Shown here piece by piece: positions 8,424 to 17,602 of a stretch of DNA of 64,000 bases. Origin of the DNA: Burkholderia sp. WAC0059 (GTDB lineage Bacteria; Pseudomonadota; Gammaproteobacteria; Burkholderiales; Burkholderiaceae); contig NZ_PNEO01000016.1 of NCBI RefSeq assembly GCF_002870125.1, positions 62,001-126,000 on the forward strand, read 5' to 3'. A program made the position numbers and the translations under genes. Below the pieces are notes generated by a model. It had not been told where the DNA came from and made no database searches. It saw nothing but the letters and a program-made list of their open reading frames with translations. Numbering within the stretch: position 1 is the stretch's first letter; the number at the start of each line of letters is the position of its first letter.

Positions 8424-8897
8424 CGTGCCGGTCGCCCACGGCTGGCCACCACGATTACCGCAATTGCCATACGCCTGAAAGAAACGGCGTCTATTCCTCT
8501 CACCTGACTGGCGAGGCCCCGCCGCCTCGTCCGGCGGGCATCCGTCCTGCTCCGCATCGTTTCGTGTCTGGGTGCGCGCGTTTGAATGTGCGCGCCCGAG
8601 CGGGCATTGAGGCGCTCCGGGCGCGGCCGGTTTCCGCGCGCGTGCCGTCAGGTTTCGCCGCCGGATTCGCGGGCTTTTCCCTACTACGGACGGGTCTTTA
8701 CGGGTGCGTCAGCGAGAGAATTAAGTCGATGGTATGGTGTGCGTTCTTCCTGATGGCGAGAGCCGGGCCTTCCCGGGTACGGCCGGTCGAGGCCCGCTTC
8801 GCCGGACGTCTGCGTCGCGCATCCGCCGGCCGGAACGGGTCGGCACGGCAACCCCGCTCTCTCCCCAGTCATTGTCGGTTCCAGTACACACAGCACT
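8424..8897. other. 474-bp intergenic region, no gene recognised
   Basis: I find no convincing protein, RNA or repeat here. Short frames on both strands have arginine-rich shadow composition. The only useful content expected is the promoter of the MFS gene at 8898, which I cannot pinpoint. Confidence 0.5.
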
Positions 8898-10145
8898 ATG
8901 TTGATCGAAAGTAATCAGCCGGCGGGCGAGTCCGCGCCGGAGGGCGGCGATTCGTCGTCGCTGCGCCAATGGTTGTCCGTCGGCGCGGTGGCGATCGGCG
9001 CGTTCGCCTTCGTGACGACCGAGTTCCTTCCCGTCGGGTTGCTACCGCACATCGCGAAGGAACTAAACGTTCTGCCGGGCACGGCCGGCCTCATGGTGAC
9101 GACGCCCGCCGTCATCGCCGCCATTTCCGCGCCGGGGTTGATGCTCGGCGCCGGGCGCATGGATCGCCGTCTCGTCTTCCTGCTGCTGACGGGATTGCTG
9201 CTCGCCTCCAACCTGCTGTCCGCCTTCGCGCCGAATTTCCCCGTCATGCTGATCGGGCGCGCGCTTCTCGGCGCGGCGCTCGGCGGTTTCTGGACGCTGG
9301 CCACGGCGGCCGCGGGACGGCTCGTGCAGCCGAAGGATTCGGCGCGCGCGATGGCGACGATCCTGACCGGCGTGACGTGCGCCACGGTGATCGGCGTGCC
9401 GCTCGGTACTTTTATCGCGGGCTTCTCGTCGTGGCGCTTCTCGTTCCTCGCGACGGGCGCGCTCGTCGCCGTCGCGCTCGTGGCGCAGTTCTTCCTCGTG
9501 CCGTCGCTGCCGTCGGGCACGGCGCTGCGCTTCGCCGACCTTGTCACATTGATACGGCGTCCCTATCCGCGCCGGAGCATGCTGATGGTGGCGCTCGTGT
9601 TCGGCGCGCACTTCTCGTGCTACACGTATGTCACGCCGTTCCTGCTGCGCAACGCCGACTTCGACATGTCCACCATCACGTGGCTGCTGCTCGGCTTCGG
9701 CATCATCGGGTTCTTCTCGAACTTCGCGGCCTCGGCCGCGGTGACGCGGAACCTGAAGGCCTCGGCGGCCGCCATGGTCTCGCTGTTGATGTTCTCGCTG
9801 CTGCTGATGCCGCTGCTGCGGCACTCGCAACCGGCGGTGACGGCCGTCGTGCTGGGATGGGGCATTGCGTTTGGCGCGCTGCCGCTGTGCTTCAGCGTCT
9901 GGATTCAGCGCGCGACGCCCGACCTGCCGGAAGCCGGCTCGGCGCTGTTCGTGAGCATCATTCAGGTCGCCATTGCCGTGGGTTCGCTCGTCGGCGGGAC
10001 CGTCGTCGACCGGATCGGCATTCCCGTGGACTTCCTGATGGGCAGCGCGCTCGGCCTCCTCGGGCTGGCTGCGCTGGCGAGCTTGGGACGCGACGCCGAG
10101 GGGACCGGCCGCGAGCCGTTCGTCTGCGAGGCGACGCCCGAGTGA
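8898..10145 (+). CDS. MFS exporter, DHA1 family (sugar/drug efflux type)
   Basis: A 415-residue membrane protein with about twelve hydrophobic segments in two halves of six. The first half carries the DHA1-type helix-4/5 region (IGRALLGAALGGFWTLATAAAG) and the short loop motif GRMDRR after helix 2-3. Relatives such as SotB, YdhP and PbuE export sugars, arabinose or purines with proton antiport in the inner membrane. The substrate cannot be read from sequence. It starts at ATG 8898, soon after a long empty region, and stands alone. Confidence 0.75.
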   Translation: MLIESNQPAGESAPEGGDSSSLRQWLSVGAVAIGAFAFVTTEFLPVGLLPHIAKELNVLPGTAGLMVTTPAVIAAISAPGLMLGAGRMDRRLVFLLLTGLLLASNLLSAFAPNFPVMLIGRALLGAALGGFWTLATAAAGRLVQPKDSARAMATILTGVTCATVIGVPLGTFIAGFSSWRFSFLATGALVAVALVAQFFLVPSLPSGTALRFADLVTLIRRPYPRRSMLMVALVFGAHFSCYTYVTPFLLRNADFDMSTITWLLLGFGIIGFFSNFAASAAVTRNLKASAAAMVSLLMFSLLLMPLLRHSQPAVTAVVLGWGIAFGALPLCFSVWIQRATPDLPEAGSALFVSIIQVAIAVGSLVGGTVVDRIGIPVDFLMGSALGLLGLAALASLGRDAEGTGREPFVCEATPE

Positions 10146-10322
10146 GGCGGCGGGGCCTCGCGAAATCGTGACGAAGCGGCTGGCCGACGGCCGAAGCTCG
10201 GACAGGTCGGTGCCCGATGCCCGGTTTTGTCGCCGGCGCGCCGTTTTTTTGCAACTAGTTTATGTCCGCCGTGCCAGGCTAGAGGGGTCTTGACAACCCC
10301 CGAGGGGACGACCCCAAACCGT

Positions 10323-10682
10323 ATGGGCTCTGCACAACAACTTCCTTGTCCCGACGCTTTCGACGCCGGCTTCGTCACGAAGACGTCGTCGCGCCCGAAC
10401 ATCGTCGCCCTGCGTCCCACGCGCGCCCTGTTCGAAGTGATACTCGACGGCGGGACGGCGGCGCGATCGCTCGAGGACCTGGCGACACTTCAGTATTCGC
10501 CGATCGGCGTCTATATTTCATGGACCGAGGTCCGGCGCGAGAAGGTCTTCGTCCAGTTCGACATCGCGCCCGAAGACTTCGACTTCATGCTGCATGCGTT
10601 GCTGTCAACCTTGCCCGAGGCCACGATCGGCCCCGTGCGGCGGCGTAGCGCAGCGAACAACGTCCACGGTCCGAACGGCTGA
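10323..10682 (+). CDS. Conserved-looking hypothetical protein, 119 aa
   Basis: A 119-residue cytoplasmic protein that I do not recognise. It has no signal peptide, membrane segment or clear motif. The central part (ALFEVILDGGTAARSLEDLATLQYSPIGVYISWTEVRREKVFVQFDIAPEDFDFMLHALLSTLP, in shorter view residues 39-103) has normal amino-acid composition and periodicity for a real protein, unlike the surrounding shadows. The ATG at 10323 gives a compact protein; the frame is open for another 32 codons upstream. It lies 37 bp before the flavin-reductase-like gene in the same direction and is probably co-transcribed with it. Confidence 0.5.
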   Translation: MGSAQQLPCPDAFDAGFVTKTSSRPNIVALRPTRALFEVILDGGTAARSLEDLATLQYSPIGVYISWTEVRREKVFVQFDIAPEDFDFMLHALLSTLPEATIGPVRRRSAANNVHGPNG

Positions 10683-10719
10683 ACGCCGCGCGGGGCGAAC
10701 AGGCGAGGAGGAACCCCCC

Positions 10720-11274
10720 ATGACGATGCAGGCCATGTCCGCCCCGAAAGCCTACCGTCTGCTCGAAGCCGGGCCGGTCGTCCTCGTCACCACGCTGGGC
10801 GACGGGCGGCCGAACATCATGACCATGGGCTTCCACATGATGATCCAGCACCCGTCGCTGATCGGCGCGGTGATCGGTCCGTGGGACCATAGCTATCGGG
10901 CGCTGCGGGAGACGGGGGAATGCGTGATCGCGATTCCGACCGTCGATCTCGCGACGAAGGTCGTGGACATCGGCAACTGCTCGGGCACCGACGTCGACAA
11001 GTTCGACTGGTTCGGCCTGACGCCGCTATCGGGACACGAGGTGAAAGCACCGCTCATCGCCGAGTGCGTTGCCAACATCGAATGCCGCGTCGTGGACGAC
11101 ACGCTCGTCGAACGGTACAACCTGTTCGTTCTCGAAGCCTTGCAGGTCTGGGTCGATACCGAACGGAAAGAGCGGCGCACGTTGCATCACAACGGCGACG
11201 GCACCTTCATCGTGGACGGCCGGACGCTGAACCTCAAGGAACGCATGGTGCTGTGGAAGCAGTTTCAGGATTGA
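10720..11274 (+). CDS. Flavin reductase-like / FMN-binding split-barrel protein
   Basis: A 184-residue protein of the flavin reductase-like split-barrel family. The signature is the N-terminal strand-rich part GPVVLVTTLGDGRPNIMTMGFHMM, followed by GAVIGPWDHSYRALRETGECVIAIP, where family members bind FMN, and a later NIECRVVDD segment. Such proteins either supply reduced flavin to oxygenases or are uncharacterised flavoproteins. An AGGAGG sequence eight bases before the ATG at 10720 fixes the start. The partner enzyme is not obvious. Confidence 0.75.
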   Translation: MTMQAMSAPKAYRLLEAGPVVLVTTLGDGRPNIMTMGFHMMIQHPSLIGAVIGPWDHSYRALRETGECVIAIPTVDLATKVVDIGNCSGTDVDKFDWFGLTPLSGHEVKAPLIAECVANIECRVVDDTLVERYNLFVLEALQVWVDTERKERRTLHHNGDGTFIVDGRTLNLKERMVLWKQFQD

Positions 11275-11439
11275 GTCCGGAGCTGTCTGCCGCAAAAGAT
11301 CATGCCGATGATGGCAACCGGGCGACCGGCGTGCTGTCGATGCGGTTGTACGGGATGGTTGGGGCGGTAAGTGGGAAGTTCCACCGCCGTCGTGTAGCCA
11401 ACCCCGTTTCGCGCGGTCTGGAATATGTTTGGAAGGGGG

Positions 11440-11524
11440 TGGTGCCTCGGGCCGGAATCGAACCGGCACTCCTTTCGGAACCGGATTTTGAGTCCGGCGC
11501 GTCTACCAATTTCACCACCGAGGC
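11440..11524 (-). tRNA. tRNA-Leu (anticodon CAA)
   Basis: The minus strand folds as an 85-nt type II tRNA. The acceptor stem is GCCTCGG with CCGAGGC, the discriminator is A, and the terminal CCA is encoded. The anticodon stem CCGGA/TCCGG encloses CTCAAAA, giving anticodon CAA, which reads leucine UUG. The T arm has GGTTCGATTCC and there is a variable arm of the length expected for leucine. Confidence 0.96.
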
Positions 11525-11660
11525 GTTTTTGCCAAGCTTTATCCGCGAGCGTTTATCTGTACTACCCGCCACGCGGGATAAACGTAAATTATGGCGTAAA
11601 ACGGATGGGCGGGCAACTGGCGGCTCAGGGAGGAGAGCGGGGGCAGGCCGTGCCGGCCGT

Positions 11661-13049
11661 TCAGACCGTGCGGGAAAACCGCTCGGACCGCTGCGCTCCG
11701 TCGAGATAGCGGTCGAACACCATCGCGATGTTGCGCACGAGCATCCGGCCCGCCGGCAGTACCTCGAGTCCGTTGCAGGTGCGCATGACGAGGCCGTCGC
11801 GTTCGAGTTCGCGCAATCGCGCGAGTTCGGGCGCGAACGCGGCCGGAAAACGGATGCCGTAGGCCGCCTCGTACTCGTCGAAATTCAGCTTCAGGTTGCA
11901 CATCAGCGCCGTGATGACGTCGCGGCGCAGCCGGTCGTCGGCGTTCAGGCGAAGGCCCCGCGTGATGGCGAGACGGCCCGTCTCGATGGCCGCGCCGTAC
12001 GTGGACAGATCCTTTGCGTTTTGCGCGTACACGTCGCCGATCTTGCCGATCGACGAGGCGCCGAAGCCGATCAGGTCGCAATCGGCGCGCGTGCTGTAGC
12101 CCTGAAAATTCCGATGCAGCGTGCCTTGCACCTGGGCATGTGCGAGTTCGTCGGTCGGCAGCGCGAAGTGATCCATGCCGATATAGACGTAGCCGGCCTC
12201 GGTCAGCTTCTCGACGACGAGCTTGAGCAGGGCGAGACGCGTTTCGGGCGAGGGCAGCGCGGCTGGATCGATCTGGCGTTGCATCTTGAACAGATGCGGC
12301 ATGTGCGCGTAGCCGAACACCGACAGCCGGTCCGGCGCGAGCGCGAGGACGGCGTCGAGCGTGCGCCCGAACTGCGCGACGCTCTGATGCGGCAGGCCGT
12401 AGATCAGATCGACGCTGATCGACTGGAAGCCCGTGGCGCGGGCCGCCTGCATCACGTCGACGGTCAGCCCCAGCGGCTGGATGCGGTTGACGGCGCGCTG
12501 CACGACCGGGTCGAGATCCTGCACGCCGAGGCTCAGGCGGTTGAAGCCGAGCGCGCGCAGATGCGCGATCGTTGCCGCCGACGCTTCGCGCGGATCGATC
12601 TCGATCGAAAACTCCCCTTCGTCGTCGGGACGCAGCGTGAAGTGTTCGCGCGTCGCGATCATGAGCTCGGTCATTTCGTCGGGTGACAGGAACGTCGGCG
12701 TGCCACCGCCCCAGTGCAGTTGCGATACCGGCCGCGCCGTGTCGAAGAGCGCGGCCTGCAGCGCGAGTTCGCGCTTGAGTTGCGCCAGGTAGGGCCTCGC
12801 GCGCGAGCGGTTCTTCGTGATGACCTTGTTGCAGCCACAGTAGAAGCAGACGGTGTCGCAGAACGGGATGTGGAAGTACAGCGAGAGGTCCGTCAGCGCG
12901 GCGCCCGAATCGGAGGCTGCCCGCACGTAGTCGGAGAGGTCGAAGTCGTCGCGAAACTGCAGCGCGGTCGGGTAGGACGTGTATCGCGGGCCATGCACGC
13001 TGTACCGCGCGAGCAGGTCGGGATGGAACAGAAGATCGGCAGCGCTCAT
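11661..13049 (-). CDS. hemN: Oxygen-independent coproporphyrinogen III oxidase (radical SAM)
   Basis: A 462-residue HemN. It decarboxylates two propionates of coproporphyrinogen III to make protoporphyrinogen IX without oxygen, in the cytoplasm. The radical-SAM iron-sulfur cluster motif is C64, C68, C71 (FCDTVCFYCGC), with the extra cysteine C73 that is characteristic of true HemN rather than HemW. The N-terminal RYSVHGPRYTSYPTA and the GGGTPTFLS motif are also present. The ATG at 13049 matches the usual start (MSAADLLFHPDLL). No clear FNR/Anr box is seen upstream, although such control is common for this gene. Confidence 0.92.
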   Translation of the reverse strand: MSAADLLFHPDLLARYSVHGPRYTSYPTALQFRDDFDLSDYVRAASDSGAALTDLSLYFHIPFCDTVCFYCGCNKVITKNRSRARPYLAQLKRELALQAALFDTARPVSQLHWGGGTPTFLSPDEMTELMIATREHFTLRPDDEGEFSIEIDPREASAATIAHLRALGFNRLSLGVQDLDPVVQRAVNRIQPLGLTVDVMQAARATGFQSISVDLIYGLPHQSVAQFGRTLDAVLALAPDRLSVFGYAHMPHLFKMQRQIDPAALPSPETRLALLKLVVEKLTEAGYVYIGMDHFALPTDELAHAQVQGTLHRNFQGYSTRADCDLIGFGASSIGKIGDVYAQNAKDLSTYGAAIETGRLAITRGLRLNADDRLRRDVITALMCNLKLNFDEYEAAYGIRFPAAFAPELARLRELERDGLVMRTCNGLEVLPAGRMLVRNIAMVFDRYLDGAQRSERFSRTV

Positions 13050-13405
13050 CGCAGTCTCGCTGGTTCGGTAAGGCGTGGTTTCGCGTGGCGGCCGGTGCGG
13101 CGGGCCGGCCCGCTGTCGCATCCCGCATGCCCGCGCGGCTCAGGTCGCCGGTACGAACGTGCGAAAGAAGCGATCGGCCCGACGGCCGGTTTCGACGCCG
13201 CGCAGGCACCTTGTTTCGATGGGACGCGGCTTTCCGTTCGACGCACCCGATGGGACGATGGGGCGGATAGCCGCGCGATAGCCGATCCAGTGTAGGAGGG
13301 CGGTGTCCGGTGCGATTGCGTAAAAAGGTCGCGGGCGATGGTGGCACAATGCCGCTGGCAGGACTCCGGCACGAATCGCCGGAGCGCCGATCTTCAGGAC
13401 GCAGG
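13050..13405. other. 356-bp intergenic region between divergent hemN and a YkgJ-like gene
   Basis: No gene is supported. The region must contain the promoters of both divergent genes, but I could not identify a good -35/-10 pair or an FNR-type TTGAT-N4-ATCAA site. Confidence 0.5.
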
Positions 13406-13729
13406 ATGGTGAGCGCCGCTTTTTCGTTCGATGTGCCCGGCCATGCATGCCGTCCCGGTTGCGGGGCGTGCTGCATCGCGCCTTCCATTACGAGCCCGAT
13501 TCCCGGCATGCCGAACGGCAAGCCGGCGGGCGAGCGCTGCGTGCAGCTCGACGGGCAGATGCGCTGCCGGATTTTCGGTTCGCCGTCGCGGCCGGCGTGC
13601 TGTTCCGGTCTTCAGCCCGAGCGGGACATGTGCGGCGATTCGCGCGACGACGCGCTGGCCTGGCTGACGCGGCTCGAAGCGGCGACGCGACCCGGCGAGC
13701 CGGACGCGTCGGGCGATGCGAACACGTGA
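13406..13729 (+). CDS. YkgJ-family cysteine-cluster protein
   Basis: A 107-residue protein with the cysteine pattern of the YkgJ/UPF0153 family: CRPGCGACC near residues 13-21, CVQLDGQMRC near 47-56, and CCSGLQPERDMC near 67-78. These cysteines are thought to bind zinc or an iron-sulfur centre; the biochemical role is unknown. The ATG at 13406 follows a CAGG element and begins just before the first cysteine group; upstream codons are unremarkable. It is followed after about 130 bp by a lipoprotein gene in the same direction. Confidence 0.75.
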   Translation: MVSAAFSFDVPGHACRPGCGACCIAPSITSPIPGMPNGKPAGERCVQLDGQMRCRIFGSPSRPACCSGLQPERDMCGDSRDDALAWLTRLEAATRPGEPDASGDANT

Positions 13730-13859
13730 TGCGTCGGCATTCGGCGTCTCATCGGATAACCTCCTGCCTGTGCTTCCGGGTCGAGCCGTCGAGGCCCGCC
13801 CGGTGGCGCGAACACGGCCTTGCCGGCATCATGCCGGTTTCGACGAGAGGAGCCTTTGC

Positions 13860-14450
13860 ATGACCCAGGTTGCAACGCGCGTATCCCGGCGCGCCTTTCT
13901 GCTCGCGGTGTGCGCCGCGACGGGCGCGAGCCTGTCGCTGGGCGCGTGTGCGTCCGGAATCTTTCCGTTCGTGCCCGACCACTACACGTTTTCGCAGCAG
14001 CAGGTGCAGGACGCGGTGCAGCGCAAGTTCCCGTATCGGCATTCGGCGTCCCATCTGTTCGACGTCGAGTTGACGAACCCGGTCGTGGCGCTGCTGCCGC
14101 AACGCAACCGGGTGGCAGTGCGGGTCGACGTGCAGTTGGCCAGCCCGCTGCTCGGCCAGCCCGTGAGCGGCGCGTTCACGCTGTCGAGCACGCTGGCATG
14201 GGACGAATCCAGACGCGCCGTCGTGCTCAGGTCGCCCGCCGTCGACAGCGTCGACGTGAGCGGCGGCGCGGCCGACTACGAGCCCCAGATCGGCGCGGTC
14301 GCCGCGCTTGTCGCGACGCAGTTGCTGGACGGGTATCCGGTCTACACGTTTAAGCCGGGGCAACTCCAGGTCGCCGGCGTGAACTACGAACCCGGCGCCA
14401 TCACCGTGCTCGCGGACGGCATACGCGTGCAGATCGTCGAGCAGCATTGA
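13860..14450 (+). CDS. Lipoprotein, DUF1439/YceB-like
   Basis: A 196-residue exported protein. The N-terminus has a basic start, a hydrophobic stretch (AFLLAVCAATGASLSLG) and a lipobox-like LGAC near residues 30-33, so the mature protein would be lipid-anchored. The mature part begins with the FSQQQVQDAVQRKFPY region and continues as beta-rich repeats typical of DUF1439 (YceB) proteins, which resemble lipid- or hydrophobe-binding tubular folds. Function is not established. GAGAGGAGCC before the ATG at 13860 gives a good ribosome site. Confidence 0.7.
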   Translation: MTQVATRVSRRAFLLAVCAATGASLSLGACASGIFPFVPDHYTFSQQQVQDAVQRKFPYRHSASHLFDVELTNPVVALLPQRNRVAVRVDVQLASPLLGQPVSGAFTLSSTLAWDESRRAVVLRSPAVDSVDVSGGAADYEPQIGAVAALVATQLLDGYPVYTFKPGQLQVAGVNYEPGAITVLADGIRVQIVEQH

Positions 14451-14543
14451 AGAAGCGATGAGGCGGGTACGGGCGCGGGCGATGGCCCATGCGATGGAGG
14501 TCCCGCCGCTGCCCGCCGACGCGAAGCCCCGCGAAATGCCCGT

Positions 14544-15323
14544 TTATTCGCCGTCGGCGCGCCGGCGGAACACGAGATCCCACACGCCGTGGCCGAGGCG
14601 CAGGCCGCGCCGCTCGAACTTGGTGACGGGCCGGTAGTCGGGGCGCGGCGCGTAATCGGCCGCGGTGTTTTCGAGTGCCGGTTCGGCGCGAAGCACCTCG
14701 AGCATCTGTTCCGCGTAGTTCTGCCAGTCGGTCGCGCAGTGCAGGTACGCGCCGGGCTTCATCCGCGAGACGAGGCGAGCGACGAACGGCGGCTGGATGA
14801 GCCGCCGCTTGTGATGGCGGGCCTTGTGCCACGGGTCCGGAAAAAAGATGTGCACGCCGTCGAGGCTTTGCGGCGCGATCATCTGCTCGAGCACCTCGAC
14901 GGCGTCGTGCTGGACGATGCGGATGTTGGCGAGCCCCTGCTCGCCGATCAGCTTGAGCAGCGCCCCGACGCCCGGCTCGTGCACTTCGACGCCGAGGAAG
15001 TCGTCCTGCGGACGTTGCACTGCGATTTCGGCGGTGCTCGCTCCCATACCGAAACCGATTTCGAGCACGCGCGGCGCCTTGCGGCCGAACACGGCGTCCC
15101 AGTCCGGGCAGGCTGTCCCGTAGGGCACGACGAAGCGCGGACCGAGCTCGTCGAGCGAGCGCCGCTGGCCCGTCGAGACCCGTCCGGCGCGCGTCACGAA
15201 GCTGCGAATCCGCCGGCGGTGGAGCCCGTCCGCCGACGCGTCGGCGGGCCCGGGAGCCGGCTGCGGATCGGCGCCGGTCGGCGGGCGGTCTTGCGGGGCG
15301 TCGTCAGGATCGTGGTTCGTCAT
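14544..15323 (-). CDS. trmB: tRNA (guanine-N7-)-methyltransferase
   Basis: A 259-residue TrmB. It methylates G46 of the variable loop of tRNAs using S-adenosylmethionine. The SAM motif I is VLEIGFGMGAST, and the family hallmark IFFPDPWHKARHHKRRL is intact and contains the catalytic aspartate. The first 45 or so residues are a proline/aspartate-rich, probably disordered extension of the kind seen in Burkholderiaceae homologues. The ATG at 15323 includes this extension; an internal start would also be possible. It is followed by a short gap before an unrelated convergent lipoprotein gene. Confidence 0.9.
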   Translation of the reverse strand: MTNHDPDDAPQDRPPTGADPQPAPGPADASADGLHRRRIRSFVTRAGRVSTGQRRSLDELGPRFVVPYGTACPDWDAVFGRKAPRVLEIGFGMGASTAEIAVQRPQDDFLGVEVHEPGVGALLKLIGEQGLANIRIVQHDAVEVLEQMIAPQSLDGVHIFFPDPWHKARHHKRRLIQPPFVARLVSRMKPGAYLHCATDWQNYAEQMLEVLRAEPALENTAADYAPRPDYRPVTKFERRGLRLGHGVWDLVFRRRADGE

Positions 15324-15468
15324 GGAAGCGGCCGATGGGGTAGGGCCGGCATTCCGGCTCGCGCTCAGCAAAAAGCAGCCGCGCATTATATAGCAGCCCG
15401 GCAACGCGCCGGCGGGTCCGGCAAGCGTCGGCGCATGCGCCGACGGCCCGATCGCCGGCCCCGGCGTG

Positions 15469-15693
15469 CTACTTCGTCGAGACCGTGACGTGCATCGGCG
15501 AGGGGGACTTCAGTTCGAACGAATCGAGGCGGCCGGCGCGCACGTCGAGCATCAGGCGTTCCAGTTCGGCCGCGGCCTCGCGGGTGCGTTGGGCATCGTC
15601 GGGGAGTCGCTCGTCGATCTTCTCGAGCATCGACTGGCGGATCGACACGATCAGTGCGATTGCCCGGTGACGGGGCATGAAAAATCTGTCCAT
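15469..15693 (-). CDS. Small hypothetical protein, 74 aa
   Basis: A 74-residue protein with an N-terminal basic/hydrophobic part (RHRAIALIVSIRQSML) and a central acidic helix (EKIDERLPDDAQRTREAAAELERLMLDVRAG). I recognise no family. Composition and helix periodicity look protein-like. It ends about 145 bp upstream of trmB on the same strand and could be in the same transcript. The start could be the ATG at 15693 or the internal methionine at residue 6. Confidence 0.45.
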   Translation of the reverse strand: MDRFFMPRHRAIALIVSIRQSMLEKIDERLPDDAQRTREAAAELERLMLDVRAGRLDSFELKSPSPMHVTVSTK

Positions 15694-16068
15694 CGCTTTG
15701 AGCGTCCGCCCCTCGCGGGGCAGCGGGTGATGCGGGTTGATACAGGCGCCCCGGCCGGCGGGCGATGGGGGGAGCGCGAATTGGGCCGGGCTCCGGAGGA
15801 AAGGCGCGCGTCGCGCGGACCGCGTTCTCCGGAGGGCGTCATCTTACGCGCTTTCTATCGGCGGTGCCGCGAGCCAGGTTCCGCTTGCGGTCGATTTGCA
15901 CCACCGTGGTGAATCATACCGTCTCGAAATTTGTGCAAACCGGGTACGAGCGGGTACACCGGTATGACCAGTCGGGGCTTCGCGGGGTGGCGCGCTCCTT
16001 GCTTGAACGGCTCCCAGCATCGCGGCGCGAAGGCGTGCCGCGAATCTCTTCACCCGCCAGGAATCGAG
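15694..16068. other. 375-bp intergenic region upstream of the amino-acid ABC operon
   Basis: No gene is supported. It contains a short perfect inverted repeat at 15899-15911 and a nearby GGGTAC direct repeat (about 15946-15959), both in the part expected to hold the operon promoter. Confidence 0.5.
15899..15911. promoter_or_regulatory. Inverted repeat upstream of amino-acid ABC operon, possible operator
   Basis: CACCAC-C-GTGGTG has perfect 6-base arms around one base, about 160 bp before the binding-protein start codon. The regulator is unknown. Confidence 0.35.
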
Positions 16069-16878
16069 ATGGAACAACGACCCGCTTTTCGCGCCACCCG
16101 CCGCCGCTGGCTGGCCGCGCTGCTTGCCGCTCCCGCATTGACGTTTTTCGCCGCGTCGCCCGCCCATGCGGACGCGCTCGACACGATCGCGAAGAGCGGC
16201 GTGCTGCGCGTCGCGGTGCCCGAGGACTACCCGCCGTTCGGCTCGGTCGGTCCCGACATGCAGCCGCAGGGCTACGACATCGACACGGCGAAGCTGCTCG
16301 CGAAGGCCATGAACGTGAAGCTCCAGCTCGTGCCGGTCAACAGCGAAAACCGCATTCCGTACCTGACGACCAACAAGGTCGATCTCGTGATCTCGTCGCT
16401 CGGCAAGACGCCCGATCGCGAGAAGGTGATGGCCTTTTCCGCGGCCTATGCGCCGTATTTCCAGGGCGTGTTCGGGCCGCCCGACATCAAGGTGAGCGGT
16501 CCCGCAGACCTGACCGGCAAGACCATCGGCGCGACGCGCGGCGCGCTCGAAGAAATCGCGCTCACGCAGATGGCCCCGAACGCAACGATCAAGCGCTTCG
16601 ACGACAACAACGCGACCATCCAGGCGTTTCTCTCGGGGCAGGTCCAACTGATCGCGGCCGGCAACATCGTCGCCGCCGCGATTCTCGCGAGGAACCCGCC
16701 GCGCCGGCCGGAGATGAAGTTCGTCATCAAGAATTCGCCCTGCTTCGTCGGCATGAACCTGAACGAGCCGCGCCTGCTCGCAAAGGTCAATGCGGCCATC
16801 GCGCAGGCGAAGTCGGACGGCACGCTCGAGGCGATGTCGAAGAAGTGGTTCGGCCAGCCGCTGCCGGCCGGTCTCTGA
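16069..16878 (+). CDS. Polar amino-acid ABC transporter, periplasmic binding protein
   Basis: A 269-residue family 3 solute-binding protein. A signal peptide with a twin-arginine-like start (RRRWLAALLAAPALTFFAASPAHA, residues 11-34) precedes the mature domain. The family signature VLRVAVPEDYPPFGS opens the mature protein, followed by GYDIDTAKLLAKAMN and NKVDLVISSLGKTPDR. It would capture a polar amino acid in the periplasm and deliver it to the two permeases encoded just downstream. The ATG at 16069 is chosen because it places the signal peptide directly at the N-terminus. First gene of a four-gene operon. Confidence 0.88.
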   Translation: MEQRPAFRATRRRWLAALLAAPALTFFAASPAHADALDTIAKSGVLRVAVPEDYPPFGSVGPDMQPQGYDIDTAKLLAKAMNVKLQLVPVNSENRIPYLTTNKVDLVISSLGKTPDREKVMAFSAAYAPYFQGVFGPPDIKVSGPADLTGKTIGATRGALEEIALTQMAPNATIKRFDDNNATIQAFLSGQVQLIAAGNIVAAAILARNPPRRPEMKFVIKNSPCFVGMNLNEPRLLAKVNAAIAQAKSDGTLEAMSKKWFGQPLPAGL

Positions 16879-16924
16879 TCGCCGATCATACCTATCGCAC
16901 CTCCGGGCACGGACGGCATTCTTC

Positions 16925-17602
16925 ATGAGCTATCAGCTTCAATTCGGCGATCTGGCCGGCTATGCGGGCATGTTCGCGAGCGGCGCCGCGGTGACGTTCG
17001 CGCTGACCGGCGTGGCGACGGTGCTGGGCCTGGGCGTCGGCGTACTCGGCGCGGCGGCCTGCGAAAGCCGCTACCCGATGTTGCGCGCGCTGACGGGCGG
17101 CTACGTCGAGGCGATCCGCAATACGCCGTTCATCGTGCAGCTCTTCTTCGTGTTCTTCGGCCTGCCCGCGCTCGGCATCCACGTCGACGAATACGCGGCG
17201 GCGATCGCCGCGATGACGCTGAATCTCGGCGCCTACGCCGTCGAAATCGTGCGCTCGGGCATGGCGGCGGTGCCGAAGGGACATCGCGAGGCCGCCGCCG
17301 CGCTCGCGATGTCGCCCGCCGAGACGTTCGTGCACGTTGTGCTGCCCCAGGCGTTCGCGAAGGTGTTTCCGGCGCTCGTGAGCCAGATCGTCATCACGAT
17401 GCTCGGCTCGGCCGTCGTTTCCCAGATCTCGGTCGAGGATCTTACCTATGTGGCGAGCTACGTTCAGTCGCGCAACTTCCGCGCGTTCGAGACGTACTTC
17501 CTGATTACGGGCCTCTATCTGGCGATGGCGCTGGTGCTGCGCTTCGTGCTCAACGCCGTGGGCCGGCGTCTTTTTTCGCGCGGTTTGCGGGGTGTGCGGT
17601 GA
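16925..17602 (+). CDS. Amino-acid ABC transporter permease (HisM/GlnP type), subunit 1
   Basis: A 225-residue inner-membrane permease with about five hydrophobic helices. The cytoplasmic EAA loop that touches the ATPase reads GHREAAAALAMSPAETFVHVVLPQAF. The N-terminal signature YVEAIRNTPFIVQLFFVFFGLPALG is typical of the His/Glu/Gln/Arg permease family. It begins 46 bp after the binding protein and overlaps the next permease by four bases (GTGA), so the operon is tightly coupled. Confidence 0.88.
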   Translation: MSYQLQFGDLAGYAGMFASGAAVTFALTGVATVLGLGVGVLGAAACESRYPMLRALTGGYVEAIRNTPFIVQLFFVFFGLPALGIHVDEYAAAIAAMTLNLGAYAVEIVRSGMAAVPKGHREAAAALAMSPAETFVHVVLPQAFAKVFPALVSQIVITMLGSAVVSQISVEDLTYVASYVQSRNFRAFETYFLITGLYLAMALVLRFVLNAVGRRLFSRGLRGVR